From JAUILH01 sp964230215 (GTDB taxonomy: Bacteria > Bacteroidota > Bacteroidia > Flavobacteriales_D > JAUILH01), in assembly GCA_964230215.1 (NCBI GenBank), contig CAXRGQ010000014.1, forward strand, positions 248,001-312,000: a stretch of DNA of 64,000 bases, given 5' to 3'. A program made the position numbers and the translations under genes. Positions 1 to 9,905 of the stretch are shown in pieces; the first letter of the stretch is position 1, and the number at the start of each line of letters is the position of its first letter. The notes under the pieces are model-generated. The model worked only from the letters and a program-made list of their open reading frames with translations, had not been told where the DNA came from and searched no databases.

Positions 1-1
1 A

Positions 2-862
2 AACTTGGCGTATGACGCTATGTACGGTGCTGGTCAGAATGTTCTAAAGAGATTACTGCCTGATATGGATTTTTTGCATTGTGACTATAACCCATCATTC
101 ATGGGGCAGGCACCAGAGCCAATCGATAAAAACTTACAAGAATTCTCAAAGTTTATAAAAGATAAAGGCACTATCCATTGTGGATTAGCTACGGATGGTG
201 ATGCCGATAGAATTGGTTTGTACAACTCTAAAGGTGAGTTTGTTGATTCGCACCATATCATTTTACTTCTACTTCACTACATGAAGAAGTACAAGGGAAT
301 GGATGGAAAGGTGTGTGATGCGCATTCGTGCACGCCGAGAATTAAAGACATGGCCGATCATTATGGCCTTGAGCATGAAACAGTAAAAATTGGCTTTAAA
401 TACATTTGCGGCATCATGCTTCAAGAGGATGTGTTAATCGGAGGTGAAGAATCTGGAGGTATTGCGGTGAAGGGTCATATTCCAGAGCGCGATGGTATTT
501 GGATGGGACTCATCATATGGGAGTTCATGGCAAAATCTGGTAAAACGTTGGAAGAGTTGATTGATGAGGTGTACGAGATTGTGGGCGCTTTTAAATTCGA
601 AAGAAACGATTTACACATTGCAGAAGATTTAAAGCAGTCCATTGTGCAGAAGTGTAAAGACGGTGCTTTTGATGCTTTCGGTGATTACAAAGTGAATAAG
701 ATTACTACTATCGACGGCTGGAAGTATTACTTTGACAATGGAGAGTGGCTAATGATTCGCCCTTCTGGAACCGAACCAGTATTAAGAACGTATGCTGAGG
801 GACAAACGCTTGAAGATGCTAGGAATATCCTAGATGCGTGCAAACAAACTATAGGTGCATAA
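2..862 (+). CDS. Phosphohexomutase (phosphoglucomutase/phosphomannomutase family), C-terminal part
   Basis: This is the C-terminal part of an alpha-D-phosphohexomutase; the 5' end lies outside the window, so the open frame runs in from the left edge. These enzymes interconvert hexose 1- and 6-phosphates and supply nucleotide-sugar synthesis in the cytoplasm. Three family signatures are visible: the metal-binding loop DGDADR, the sugar-recognition loop GEESGG, and the phosphate-binding loop RPSGTEP near the C-terminus. The serine phosphorylation loop must lie upstream of the window. The sequence does not separate glucose from mannose or glucosamine specificity. The outer-membrane protein gene follows after 5 bases, so the two may be co-transcribed. 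Confidence 0.9.
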   Translation, partial: NLAYDAMYGAGQNVLKRLLPDMDFLHCDYNPSFMGQAPEPIDKNLQEFSKFIKDKGTIHCGLATDGDADRIGLYNSKGEFVDSHHIILLLLHYMKKYKGMDGKVCDAHSCTPRIKDMADHYGLEHETVKIGFKYICGIMLQEDVLIGGEESGGIAVKGHIPERDGIWMGLIIWEFMAKSGKTLEELIDEVYEIVGAFKFERNDLHIAEDLKQSIVQKCKDGAFDAFGDYKVNKITTIDGWKYYFDNGEWLMIRPSGTEPVLRTYAEGQTLEDARNILDACKQTIGA

Positions 863-867
863 TCCGA

Positions 868-1707
868 ATGAAGAGGCTCTTATTTGTCATATTGCTACTA
901 CCTTTTAGCTCACTAGCTCAGCTAGAAAACTGGGAGTTTGGAGTGAACCTTGGGACTTATAAGGCAAATAGCTACACTTCAATTAGATATGACGGGGCGG
1001 ATGTTGAGTACAACTATAACCTGGATGTTGAGTATTATATCAACTTAAACTCATCCAATCCAAATTCGGTATACAACCGCATTAGACAGTCCTATGGAGA
1101 CTATGATTTTGATGTTCTGGAGTACCCAACCAACATGAGATACAATTTTGGCTTAATGTTAGGAGGACATATTGCCTATAAAACAGATGAACTCAATAGC
1201 TTTTTTGTGGACGCGAATTTTGCTCAACTCACGCTAAATGATGCATTGACTTTTGAGGTGTATGATCCAAGTAATCAAACCTCTCAACAAATTATCAAGG
1301 TAGAAGGATTGTTAGGAGAGGAAGACCGTATGGTGCTGGATGTTGGAGGTAAGTTTGGCTTTGGAGAAGAAGCACAGCATGGCTACTTTACTATTGGCGC
1401 GAATGTGACTGCAACCAGAGTAAAGAAAAACAGTATGGTTGTGCAGGATAGAGAGTATATTTTGACGCAATGGACAAGAAATGCTACCAACCAAAACACC
1501 ATATATAAGAATGTAGATTGGGGAGGCGTTGGCTATGGTGGTTTTGCGGGCTTGGGCTACCGCTTTAGATTGCTTGATCAACTTGTTTTAGACGCCGGAG
1601 CCAATGCGTATTTCGTAAAAATCAATCTTGGACCGGACAATATAGTGTCACATCCAAAAGCATTTAAATTTCAATCGTCTGCTTACCTGCGGATAATATG
1701 GGGCTAA
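868..1707 (+). CDS. Secreted outer-membrane beta-barrel-like protein, function unknown
   Basis: I chose the ATG at 868 because it starts a clear signal peptide (MKRLLFVILLLPFSSLAQ); an open frame 30 bases longer would put ten polar residues in front of it. The mature part of about 260 residues is rich in alternating aromatic and polar residues and glycine (for example GYGGFAGLGYRF) and ends in a hydrophobic strand, which suggests a small outer-membrane beta-barrel. No catalytic motif is seen. Its stop overlaps the start of the amidotransferase gene as TAATG, so translation of the two is probably coupled. I infer the barrel fold from composition only. Confidence 0.7.
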   Translation: MKRLLFVILLLPFSSLAQLENWEFGVNLGTYKANSYTSIRYDGADVEYNYNLDVEYYINLNSSNPNSVYNRIRQSYGDYDFDVLEYPTNMRYNFGLMLGGHIAYKTDELNSFFVDANFAQLTLNDALTFEVYDPSNQTSQQIIKVEGLLGEEDRMVLDVGGKFGFGEEAQHGYFTIGANVTATRVKKNSMVVQDREYILTQWTRNATNQNTIYKNVDWGGVGYGGFAGLGYRFRLLDQLVLDAGANAYFVKINLGPDNIVSHPKAFKFQSSAYLRIIWG

Positions 1708-2276
1708 TGCGTATCCTCATCTTAGATAACGAAGATAGTTTTACCTATAACCTGCATCATTATCTTGCCGATACATGTGAGGTGGATGTATGCAGAGAGC
1801 ATGAGCTATCTATCGATGATGTAGCTAATTACGACGGTATAATTCTCTCACCCGGTCCAGGATTACCCTCCGCACGGCCTCTAATGATAGAGATTATTAA
1901 ACGCTACCATTCAAACATTCCCATTCTTGGCGTGTGTCTCGGTATGCAAGCCATCGCCGAGTGCTTTGGTGGTAAACTATATAATTTGGACGCGATTATT
2001 CATGGCAAATCTAGCCCGTGTAAAATACAAAGTTCAGATGCACTTTTTAAAGACCTTCCAGAGGTGTTTCAAGTGGGTAGATACCATAGCTGGGCCGTGG
2101 ATGCAACAACTATTCCCCAATTTACGCAACTGGCCTCAACAGATGAAGGGGTGTTAATGGCTATGAAACATCCAGATTTTCCTATGTATGCTGTGCAATT
2201 TCATCCCGAATCGGTTTTGACGCCGCACGGTAAAAAGATGATGTTGAATTGGTTGGAGACAATCAAATCTAAATAG
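1707..2276 (+). CDS. pabA: Class I glutamine amidotransferase, anthranilate/aminodeoxychorismate synthase component II
   Basis: This 189-residue protein is the glutamine amidotransferase subunit that passes ammonia to chorismate for folate (PabA) or tryptophan (TrpG) synthesis. The nucleophile elbow GVCLGMQ carries Cys77, and FHPES near the C-terminus supplies His166 and Glu168, completing the Cys-His-Glu triad. LDNEDSFTYNL at the N-terminus is typical of the PabA/TrpG group. The ATG at 1707 overlaps the upstream stop as TAATG and gives the usual family start; a frame start nine bases earlier is less likely. No chorismate-binding partner (trpE or pabB) is in the window, so PabA and TrpG cannot be separated; pabA is a tentative name. 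Confidence 0.88.
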   Translation: MRILILDNEDSFTYNLHHYLADTCEVDVCREHELSIDDVANYDGIILSPGPGLPSARPLMIEIIKRYHSNIPILGVCLGMQAIAECFGGKLYNLDAIIHGKSSPCKIQSSDALFKDLPEVFQVGRYHSWAVDATTIPQFTQLASTDEGVLMAMKHPDFPMYAVQFHPESVLTPHGKKMMLNWLETIKSK

Positions 2277-2286
2277 TTTAAATAGC

Positions 2287-2294
2287 TACATTTG
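2287..2294 (+). promoter_or_regulatory. Candidate promoter -7 box before the CotH gene
   Basis: TACATTTG matches the Bacteroidota -7 consensus TAnnTTTG exactly and ends five bases before the ATG at 2300. No convincing -33 TTG is seen. If used, transcription would start at or next to the start codon. Confidence 0.4.
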
Positions 2295-2299
2295 TGGAC

Positions 2300-5251
2300 A
2301 TGTTAAGCAGGGTATTTCTGGCATTTGTCGTTTGTCTATTTGTCGTTTCATGTGCGGAAGAAGCAGACAACAAAAGCAATGAGCCATTGTATACATGTGA
2401 GTTTACCATCGATTTTGAGAGCGTTGAAGGCAATCATTATCTAGCGGGTGACGAAAAAATTGTAGGTGCTGGTTCGCAAAGCAATCATCAATCAAAAAGT
2501 GGCGAGTATTCTGCTATTGCTACAGAGGAGAACAAATATGCATTCGAGTATAAAGCGTATAAACTTAAAAAAGGACAGCATATCATTTTCTCCGCCTATC
2601 AAAAAGCAGATTCATCCAGGGGAACAATAGTGCTTCAAGGAGACAATGGTTTGTACGAGTTTGCCCATACCACTGTTGTTTCGGAGGATGGTTGGAATTC
2701 AGTCTACATTGATTATGAGTTGACAAAGGATGTAAATGAGCTAAAATTCTATGGCTACAACCCTTATGAAAATGAGGTCTATTTTGATGATGTTTACATT
2801 AAGATTTCGGAAGAAAAAGAAATTCCTGATTATGAGAATGTCTTGAGCATCCATTTGGATGATGAAGCTTACAAAACCTTAAAGAAGTTCCGGAAAAAGT
2901 CTTTAAGCGCCGGCTTGATCAAAAAGAAATATAAGAAGTATGTGGATGGTGAAATTACATACTTAGGCAAAACGTATCCGGCAGAATTCAGATTAAAGGG
3001 CGATTGGACAGATCATCTAGAAACAGCTAAATGGTCCTTACGTGTTAAGATTAAAGATGGCGGTTCAGTTATGGGAATGAAAAACTTCTCGATTCAGTCG
3101 CCTCACACCAGATCGTTTCTCGATGAGTGGTTTTTACATCAGCTTTTTATGCATGAGGATATATTAACTACGCGATATCATTTCATTCCCGTTAAAATAA
3201 ACGGCAAAAACAAAGGACTTTACGCGATTGAGGAACACTTTACCAAACAGTTAGTAGAAAGCCAGAATAGGCGAGAAGGGCCTATTATAAAAATAAATGA
3301 AGAAGGACTTTGGCAGGCAAGGGGGTTGGACGCAGAAGGCTTGAGAGTGCCTTATTACGAATCGGCTGAAATATTGCCTTTTAAGGAAGGGCATACTATG
3401 GAGACCCCTCAATTATTTGCTCAGTTTTTAGATGCACAGAATCTTCTATATAGCATGAAAACTCATCAATTAAAGATTGATGATGTGCTTAATGTGAATT
3501 ATACGGCTCGTTTTTATGCACTAAACGATTTAGTGAACGCTATGCACGGACTAGCCTGGCATAATCAACGCTTCTATTACAATCCAGTAACGGCAAAAAT
3601 AGAACAGATTGGGTTTGATGGTTTCGAAGAGTTTGGTAAGCGTGATCAAAGGCGTGCTATATATGGAAATCCAGATTCCACGAGAACCCCTAGTCCAGAT
3701 GCTTATTTTAACCTTCAGCTCTTTAATGACCCTAGTTTTAAACGTGAGTATGTCAAGGAACTTAAGCGCATCAGCAGTGAGGATTACCTGCAAGAGGTCT
3801 TCAAGAAGTACAACAATGCTATCGATAGTCTGGAGCAATTAATTTCACGAGAAGAACGTCTATATAGGTTTGACCGAGACTTTTATAAAAAAACTGCCGA
3901 GAAGATTCGTGGTGAATTGCCAGCATACGAGCAAAGAGACTTCACAAATGATCCTATTAAAATGGAATTTACACCTTATTCGCCCAACAATGTGAAGGAT
4001 ATTATTGTAGATGAAATCAGTGTTAAGGCCTACATTCAAGACACCATAGACGGCCAACTTAAATTGCGCTTACTCAACTTTCATCCTGCGGCGACAAGCA
4101 TTGCGGGTTACTCTTTTAAAGATGCGGAAGAATTAATCATTCCTATACCCAACACGGGTTTAAAAGCATTTGAAACTCAAGCGGATTTTGTTGAGGTAAT
4201 GGTGCCCTTGGAGACTTACCGAATTCACTATCATGATAAAGCGAATCCTGAGCTAACCGAGCAAGTTAAGCTGGTCGAATGGCCTTATCCAAGTACTGAA
4301 AATCTTAGAGAGGAGTTCTGGAAGTATTCAGCCATGATTAATAAAATTGGTGCTAAGGTAGATGTGGATAATAAGCTCTTTATTATTTCACGATCATGTG
4401 TTATGCACCGCCCTATCGTCGTGCCTAGAGGCTTTAAAATGATTATTGATGCTGGTGTTGAAATTGATATGTCAAACGCAAGCTTCATTTTATCTTATGG
4501 AACGGTGGAAATTAATGGTACAGAGGCTAATCCAGTGAAGATTTATAGTTCCAATCAATCAGGTATGGGACTGCTAGTATTGGGCGCTGGTGAGGAATCA
4601 ATTATTCGTCATTGTCATTTTGATAATTTGCGAAACTTCAAGCTTAAGCATTGGCAACAAACGGGGGCGGTTGTTTTTTATGAATCGGATGTAGAAATTG
4701 ACCACTGTTCATTCACCAATAATCATTGTGAGGATGCATTGAATATTTTCAGATCTAAGTTCAAGCTAAGCAATTCATCGTTTGAAAATACCTATGCAGA
4801 TGCGTTTGATGCGGACTTTTGCACGGGTAGCATTGAGAACGTGCATTTTAATGTTATAGGGAATGATGGTGTGGACGTTTCAGGTTCTAAGATTACCCTT
4901 GACGGCGTGCACGTCTCGAATGCTCGAGATAAAGGGATTTCTGGCGGTGAAGGCTCAACTGTTGTAGGGACAAAAGTTTACGTAAGCAAATCGAATATTG
5001 GAATAGCCGCCAAAGATGGTAGTTATGTCAAATTGACTGGGGTGCAAATTGATTCGACCACGGCAGCATTAGCAGCTTATCAAAAAAAGGATGAATACGA
5101 AGGAGCTGTCTTGGAGATTTCTGATTATTCCTCAAGTTATATCAAACAAAGAGATTTCATTGAAATTGGATCTCAGCTGTTGTTGGATAATGAGAAGATA
5201 ATCGGTAAACAAAAAGTCGATATCGACTCACTCTACGCACCGTATAAATAA
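2300..5251 (+). CDS. CotH-like kinase-fold lipoprotein with C-terminal beta-helix
   Basis: This protein of about 983 residues is a predicted lipoprotein: a short hydrophobic leader ends in a lipobox (VVSC, cysteine 18). Residues of roughly 30-170 look like a carbohydrate-binding-type beta-sandwich. A CotH-like region follows, with features of that family such as FRLKGDWTDH, NFSIQSPHTR and GLYAIEEHFTK. The last 250 residues hold repeated short strands typical of a right-handed parallel beta-helix. CotH proteins are atypical kinases in spore formers; the substrate here is unknown and the protein is probably extracytoplasmic. A GTG at 2294 lies inside a TAnnTTTG box, so the ATG at 2300 is preferred. 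The stop abuts the stop of the convergent glycoside hydrolase gene with no gap. Confidence 0.8.
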   Translation: MLSRVFLAFVVCLFVVSCAEEADNKSNEPLYTCEFTIDFESVEGNHYLAGDEKIVGAGSQSNHQSKSGEYSAIATEENKYAFEYKAYKLKKGQHIIFSAYQKADSSRGTIVLQGDNGLYEFAHTTVVSEDGWNSVYIDYELTKDVNELKFYGYNPYENEVYFDDVYIKISEEKEIPDYENVLSIHLDDEAYKTLKKFRKKSLSAGLIKKKYKKYVDGEITYLGKTYPAEFRLKGDWTDHLETAKWSLRVKIKDGGSVMGMKNFSIQSPHTRSFLDEWFLHQLFMHEDILTTRYHFIPVKINGKNKGLYAIEEHFTKQLVESQNRREGPIIKINEEGLWQARGLDAEGLRVPYYESAEILPFKEGHTMETPQLFAQFLDAQNLLYSMKTHQLKIDDVLNVNYTARFYALNDLVNAMHGLAWHNQRFYYNPVTAKIEQIGFDGFEEFGKRDQRRAIYGNPDSTRTPSPDAYFNLQLFNDPSFKREYVKELKRISSEDYLQEVFKKYNNAIDSLEQLISREERLYRFDRDFYKKTAEKIRGELPAYEQRDFTNDPIKMEFTPYSPNNVKDIIVDEISVKAYIQDTIDGQLKLRLLNFHPAATSIAGYSFKDAEELIIPIPNTGLKAFETQADFVEVMVPLETYRIHYHDKANPELTEQVKLVEWPYPSTENLREEFWKYSAMINKIGAKVDVDNKLFIISRSCVMHRPIVVPRGFKMIIDAGVEIDMSNASFILSYGTVEINGTEANPVKIYSSNQSGMGLLVLGAGEESIIRHCHFDNLRNFKLKHWQQTGAVVFYESDVEIDHCSFTNNHCEDALNIFRSKFKLSNSSFENTYADAFDADFCTGSIENVHFNVIGNDGVDVSGSKITLDGVHVSNARDKGISGGEGSTVVGTKVYVSKSNIGIAAKDGSYVKLTGVQIDSTTAALAAYQKKDEYEGAVLEISDYSSSYIKQRDFIEIGSQLLLDNEKIIGKQKVDIDSLYAPYK

Positions 5252-7642
5252 TTACCAGCTATCGACAAAAATCTTATACGCCAGGTCTGGGTGTTCTCCT
5301 GGCTTCATGTCTGGCACCCATATTTTTAGCTTGCCAAACATTGAAGATTTCTCCTCCATTTGATGTATTAGCTCACCTGAACGCGTATTGAAGAATTGCA
5401 CAGTATATTGAGTGCTTTTCTGCATGTTTTCTATTTTGAAATAAGCACGATCTTTTCGTTTGGATGTATCATTGTCTTTCCCAAGGATTGTAATCGGAGT
5501 GTCTACTACATCATCATCCTCAGGACGCTCTGTATAACCATCTCTAATTAGCGGATAAAGGCATGATGTGGTGTCACTTGCATAAATATTCCAATAGTAA
5601 TAGGATCTGTTGTGCACCCATCCAAATGCGCGTTCTGCATTGTCCTCAATCATCGTAAAGGCTTCAACTTTATCGTTTACACGATAGTCTTTGCCTTTGT
5701 CGTAAATACAAGTTCTATTTATGATTTTCCTTGATGGATAGGTTTGAGCAATGCGTTTAAAATCATAAGCATCTTCAACTGAATAAAAATTATGATTCTC
5801 AAAATCAATATCCTCAAAGAAAGAGGTTATTCCTTTGAAGCTTGGTGTTAACGCTTCTTGATTTCTCGCGAAAAGCCATTCCATGCCCGTGGTGAATCCT
5901 CCCATACAAGAAGAGGCCCACATATCGTTATGAAATACAATGGGTGCACACTCAATAAAATCTTGAATGGGGTCATCTGTAGGTCTTACCAATCCTGTTA
6001 TGAGTGGACCAGACCCAAATTCGTCAAAATGGAACGGTTTATCTAAAAACTGCGGATGGTAGTTGTTGGTTTTCTCGTCGACATCTGTACCGCCAGTCAT
6101 GAATTCTTTTGTCGTTTTAGCACGTGCCCAAACATTTCTTGTTCTTAGTCTATCTGGGTATTTCATTTCAGAATTGGGATAATCAAAGTTGTACAAGTGA
6201 ACGCCCGTAAAGTCATGTTTCGGTATTTCATAGACGCCAGCATCCTCTATTCTGTGATTTCCACTTGCTGCGCCACCCATAGCAACACTGTAGAGTTGAG
6301 GTGCTTTAAGTGTGTCCTTTACATAAATAGATACCTTTCTCAGGAACTCATGAATAATGTCTCTATGTTCTTGATTTTGATGATACTCGGCAATTAAATC
6401 TACTTCACTAAATACTTGCCACGCGCCAACAGAGGTGCTATAACCCCATCTTGATTGCACATAACGCATGTAGTTTTTAAAATGATCAAGTGCTTCAGGG
6501 GATTTAAAGTAGTCAATAGGTTCAATCACGCCCTTAATCGTTTCTTCTGGGAATTTACCATTCATAAACTCGTCATTCGAGTTGTATGGATTTTCATTCC
6601 ATCTTTCACCAAGCCATCCATCCCAGCCAGGTTTGCGCGGATACCAATGCTCGTGATGTTTAATAACGTACATCATGAATACATCATGCTCTTCTAAATA
6701 ATCCACAACACGATCAAAGTCCCAGGCAGCATGTTGCCTTGTATCGTAGTTTCCAAGAGCCTCAAGTTCAAAATCGTGCCCAATGCTAATGGAATTAATT
6801 CGACAGAAATTACCGCCATTTTCAACAAACTGTCTCACATAATCATGAAAAACAAAGAACTCAGACAGGTTTGCCGTGCTGTATGAATAATTCCCATTTT
6901 TCTTCGCTGGCCATGTCAGTGACTGACCAATACCAAAGAGACTTTTCTTATCGTAACTGGTGCGCAAAAACTTTTTGTGTTTCCCTATTTCCAAATAGCC
7001 TGGGTTATCTGAATCACTGACATTAAAAGGAATCAAGGCTTGATACACTGGGTGATTTTTTGCTTGAATATTTACCACAGCTAACCATGAACCACCAAAC
7101 GAGCGTGGCGCAAAACGAACACGCCAGTTGCAATCATTCGGCACAAGTCGCCAGTATTTGTTTTGTCTATTTGGTGTGTATTCTCTGTAATAGAACGCAT
7201 CTACATCTTGTTCGTGCACACCGTCTTTAAAGATACTTACGGTAATATCAATGTCATGACGATTATATGGGTTGAGCTCGTTTTCTTTATCCAGTTGCAT
7301 GTCAAAGAAAGCGTCAATATCACTTTGGATTTTTTTCGGGATGTACAAACCAAGTTCTACCTTTTCATGTCTCAAAGCTTGTCCGACTTCTGTGCTGGGG
7401 TAGATCCAAACGGTTCGTAAAGTTGTATCACTATTCGTAATCTTGTAGGTGCCCTCTATTTCATCAAGCTTCCCTTTTACGGCCGTGATTTTTTCATGCA
7501 CTGATATTGCCTTCTTTAAACCAACCGCATCAATGGGATGCATAGCGGGTGTGCGATAAGATTGCACAATTTGTGAATGACTTGTTTGTACAAACACAAG
7601 AGCACACACTACAAACGAAAAATAGAATCTACTAAAAATCAT
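5252..7642 (-). CDS. Secreted DUF5060-domain glycoside hydrolase-like protein
   Basis: The 796-residue product starts with a signal peptide (ending near SHSQ). Residues of about 45-230 resemble the DUF5060 beta-sandwich that precedes glycoside hydrolase barrels. The next 400 residues look like a TIM barrel of the cellulase-like clan: they include a WQVFSEVDL segment that could supply the acid/base glutamate and DKPFHFDEFG that could supply the nucleophile glutamate. A C-terminal beta domain follows. The expected role is hydrolysis of an exported or external polysaccharide; the substrate cannot be read from the sequence. It is convergent with the CotH lipoprotein gene and lies 21 bases downstream of murB on the same strand. 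The catalytic assignments are inferred from motif position only. Confidence 0.75.
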   Translation of the reverse strand: MIFSRFYFSFVVCALVFVQTSHSQIVQSYRTPAMHPIDAVGLKKAISVHEKITAVKGKLDEIEGTYKITNSDTTLRTVWIYPSTEVGQALRHEKVELGLYIPKKIQSDIDAFFDMQLDKENELNPYNRHDIDITVSIFKDGVHEQDVDAFYYREYTPNRQNKYWRLVPNDCNWRVRFAPRSFGGSWLAVVNIQAKNHPVYQALIPFNVSDSDNPGYLEIGKHKKFLRTSYDKKSLFGIGQSLTWPAKKNGNYSYSTANLSEFFVFHDYVRQFVENGGNFCRINSISIGHDFELEALGNYDTRQHAAWDFDRVVDYLEEHDVFMMYVIKHHEHWYPRKPGWDGWLGERWNENPYNSNDEFMNGKFPEETIKGVIEPIDYFKSPEALDHFKNYMRYVQSRWGYSTSVGAWQVFSEVDLIAEYHQNQEHRDIIHEFLRKVSIYVKDTLKAPQLYSVAMGGAASGNHRIEDAGVYEIPKHDFTGVHLYNFDYPNSEMKYPDRLRTRNVWARAKTTKEFMTGGTDVDEKTNNYHPQFLDKPFHFDEFGSGPLITGLVRPTDDPIQDFIECAPIVFHNDMWASSCMGGFTTGMEWLFARNQEALTPSFKGITSFFEDIDFENHNFYSVEDAYDFKRIAQTYPSRKIINRTCIYDKGKDYRVNDKVEAFTMIEDNAERAFGWVHNRSYYYWNIYASDTTSCLYPLIRDGYTERPEDDDVVDTPITILGKDNDTSKRKDRAYFKIENMQKSTQYTVQFFNTRSGELIHQMEEKSSMFGKLKIWVPDMKPGEHPDLAYKIFVDSW

Positions 7643-7663
7643 ACTTGTAAAATAAGAAAAGTT

Positions 7664-8677
7664 CTACAGAATATTCACTTCTCTTTCTAATTGTACCCCG
7701 AATTTTTCGTGTACAGAAGCTAATATCTCGGAAGATAGATTGTAGATATCACTGCCTTTCGCTTTGCCATAGTTTACTAATACCAAAGCCTGCTTGGCAT
7801 GCACACCATAATCGTCTTTACGATATCCTTTCCAGCCACACTTTTCAATTAACCAACCAGCCGCAAGTTTTACATGGTCGTCATCAATCGGGTAGCTTGG
7901 CATTTCTGGGTAATCTTCTTTTATCTTATTCGCAAGAGTGATAGGGACTACAGGGTTTTTAAAGAAACTACCTGAGTTACCAATTTCTTTTGGATCAGGT
8001 AATTTGGATTGTCTTATCGCAATAACCGCATCACTAATGGCTTTAAGACTTAAAGTATCCACTCCCATTCTTTCAAGCTCCTGTTGAATTGCGCCGTAAC
8101 TTGTATTGAATTTTGGTGTCTTACTCAGTTTGTAACGCACCTTACAAATCACATATTGACCTTTTAGAGCACGCTTAAACACACTCTCGCGGTAGCCAAA
8201 TTCACAGGTAGACTTATCAAATGTGTGAATCACATTATCCTCGATATGAAGTGCATCCAAACTCTCAAAACAATCTTTAATCTCCACTCCGTATGCTCCG
8301 ATATTCTGCATTGGGCTTGCGCCTACATTCCCAGGAATAAGTGAGAGGTTTTCCAGCCCACCATACCCTTTGTTAATACACCACAATACAAACGAGTGCC
8401 ATACAACACCAGCGCCTACTTCAAGAACCACACTTGTGCTATCTTCCTCAATGATATCAATGCCGTCAATGTCATTTTTAAGTACCAAGCCCTGTACGTC
8501 TTTGGTTAAAAGAATATTGCTTCCACCTCCCAAAATGAGTGAGAGATTTTGCTTGATTTTTGTATCACTAAGGATGTTTTGCAGCTTGTCAATCGAATCA
8601 ATTTTTGCGAACGATTCTGCCTGCACATCTATGCCAAATGTGTTGTAAGGTCTAAGGGATATGTTGTGTTCTAACAT
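7664..8677 (-). CDS. murB: UDP-N-acetylenolpyruvoylglucosamine reductase MurB
   Basis: MurB reduces UDP-GlcNAc-enolpyruvate to UDP-MurNAc with NADPH and FAD, the second committed step of peptidoglycan synthesis in the cytoplasm. The 337-residue protein has the FAD-binding segment with GGGSNIL, the IPGNVGASPMQNIGAYG segment, GSFFKNP with the catalytic serine, and a late LEREV glutamate. The ATG at 8677 gives MLEHNISLRPYNTFGI, the usual start for this family; a frame start 18 bases earlier would add MRRFEA and would overlap the -7 box. The length suits the type I (E. coli-like) enzyme. Confidence 0.96.
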   Translation of the reverse strand: MLEHNISLRPYNTFGIDVQAESFAKIDSIDKLQNILSDTKIKQNLSLILGGGSNILLTKDVQGLVLKNDIDGIDIIEEDSTSVVLEVGAGVVWHSFVLWCINKGYGGLENLSLIPGNVGASPMQNIGAYGVEIKDCFESLDALHIEDNVIHTFDKSTCEFGYRESVFKRALKGQYVICKVRYKLSKTPKFNTSYGAIQQELERMGVDTLSLKAISDAVIAIRQSKLPDPKEIGNSGSFFKNPVVPITLANKIKEDYPEMPSYPIDDDHVKLAAGWLIEKCGWKGYRKDDYGVHAKQALVLVNYGKAKGSDIYNLSSEILASVHEKFGVQLEREVNIL

Positions 8678-8682
8678 TGCTT

Positions 8683-8690
8683 CAAATCTA
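8683..8690 (-). promoter_or_regulatory. Candidate promoter -7 box for murB
   Basis: Read on the minus strand this is TAGATTTG, an exact TAnnTTTG box that ends five bases before the murB ATG. No clear -33 TTG is seen. It supports the shorter start at 8677. Confidence 0.42.
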
Positions 8691-8783
8691 CGCAAGCAAG
8701 TAATAGGATATTCGGTTTTTACAATACATTACTAACATGATGCGTTTAAATACCGATTCATATAGATATATTCGTGCTTTAGA

Positions 8784-9905
8784 ATGGGGAAGAAAATCTA
8801 TGTATCGGTTATCAATGATTTAAGTACAGATCAGCGTGTGCACAAGATTTGTTCTAGTCTTCATGAAGATGGTCACGAGATAGTTTTGGTGGGAAGAAGA
8901 CTGAGCAACAGCGCGCCCATTGATAGAGATTATCACACTAAGCGCATGCGCCTACTATTTACTAAAGGAGCTTTGTTTTACGCTTCATTTAATTTTAGAC
9001 TTTTCTTCTTTCTGCTTTTTAGACGGATGGACGTGTTATATGCCAATGACTTAGACACCTTGTTGGCAAACTATTTAGTGTCTAGAATAAAAAGGAAACC
9101 CTTGATTTATGATTCGCACGAGTGCTTTACAGAGGTGCCTGAATTAGAAGGAAGAAAGTTTGCTAAAGGTATGTGGTTGAAGATTGAACGATGGATTTTC
9201 CCTAAGTTAAAGCATGTATACACAGTGAATGATTCCATTGCCAGTTTTTATCAGGATAGATACAATATGCGTCCTAAGGTAATGAGGAATATTCCCCACA
9301 TGTTAAAGGAGCTTCCAAATGTCTCACATGAGCAACTTGGCCTACCAACAGATAAACACATTCTGATTCTTCAAGGGTCTGGAATTAATGTAGATAGAGG
9401 AGGAGAGGAATTACTAGAAGCTCTAGCCTTGCTGGATAATTGTGTGTTATTAATTGTGGGAAGTGGAGATGTAATTGATAGTCTGAAAACACGCGCTCAG
9501 GAGGATGATTTGCAGGGGAAAGTGATTTTTAAGGATAGAATGCCATATACTGAAATGATGAAGTATACGGTGTGTGCAGATCTTGGAGTCACACTGGACA
9601 AGCCGAGTAATTTGAACTACAAGTTCAGCTTGCCCAACAAAATATTTGATTACATATCCGCTGGGATTCCCATTTTATCTTCAGATTTGCCCGAGTTAAG
9701 GAAAGTTATTGAAAACTATGAAGTTGGAGTAATTTGCCCATCACATGACATACAAGATATTGCATCCTGCATACAAAATTTCCTAAAAGACAAAGAAAAA
9801 TTGGATATTTGCCGCTCTAATACAGCAAACGCACGTGCCGAATTATCATGGAATAATGAGGTGAGTGATTTAAAAGCTGTAATGAAAGATATTGGCAAAA
9901 ATTGA
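8784..9905 (+). CDS. Glycosyltransferase, GT-B fold, family 4-like
   Basis: This 373-residue protein has the two-domain GT-B layout of family 4 glycosyltransferases: an N-terminal acceptor domain starting YVSVINDLSTDQRVHK, and a C-terminal nucleotide-sugar domain with LILQGSGINVDRGGE, LLIVGSGD and the late NKIFDYISAGIPILSSDLPELRK segment, where the ribose/phosphate-binding glutamate would lie. It probably transfers a sugar from a nucleotide donor to a lipid-linked or surface glycan at the inner membrane. The donor and acceptor cannot be told. The next glycosyltransferase gene overlaps it by 14 bases, so the pair should be expressed together. Confidence 0.85.
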   Translation: MGKKIYVSVINDLSTDQRVHKICSSLHEDGHEIVLVGRRLSNSAPIDRDYHTKRMRLLFTKGALFYASFNFRLFFFLLFRRMDVLYANDLDTLLANYLVSRIKRKPLIYDSHECFTEVPELEGRKFAKGMWLKIERWIFPKLKHVYTVNDSIASFYQDRYNMRPKVMRNIPHMLKELPNVSHEQLGLPTDKHILILQGSGINVDRGGEELLEALALLDNCVLLIVGSGDVIDSLKTRAQEDDLQGKVIFKDRMPYTEMMKYTVCADLGVTLDKPSNLNYKFSLPNKIFDYISAGIPILSSDLPELRKVIENYEVGVICPSHDIQDIASCIQNFLKDKEKLDICRSNTANARAELSWNNEVSDLKAVMKDIGKN

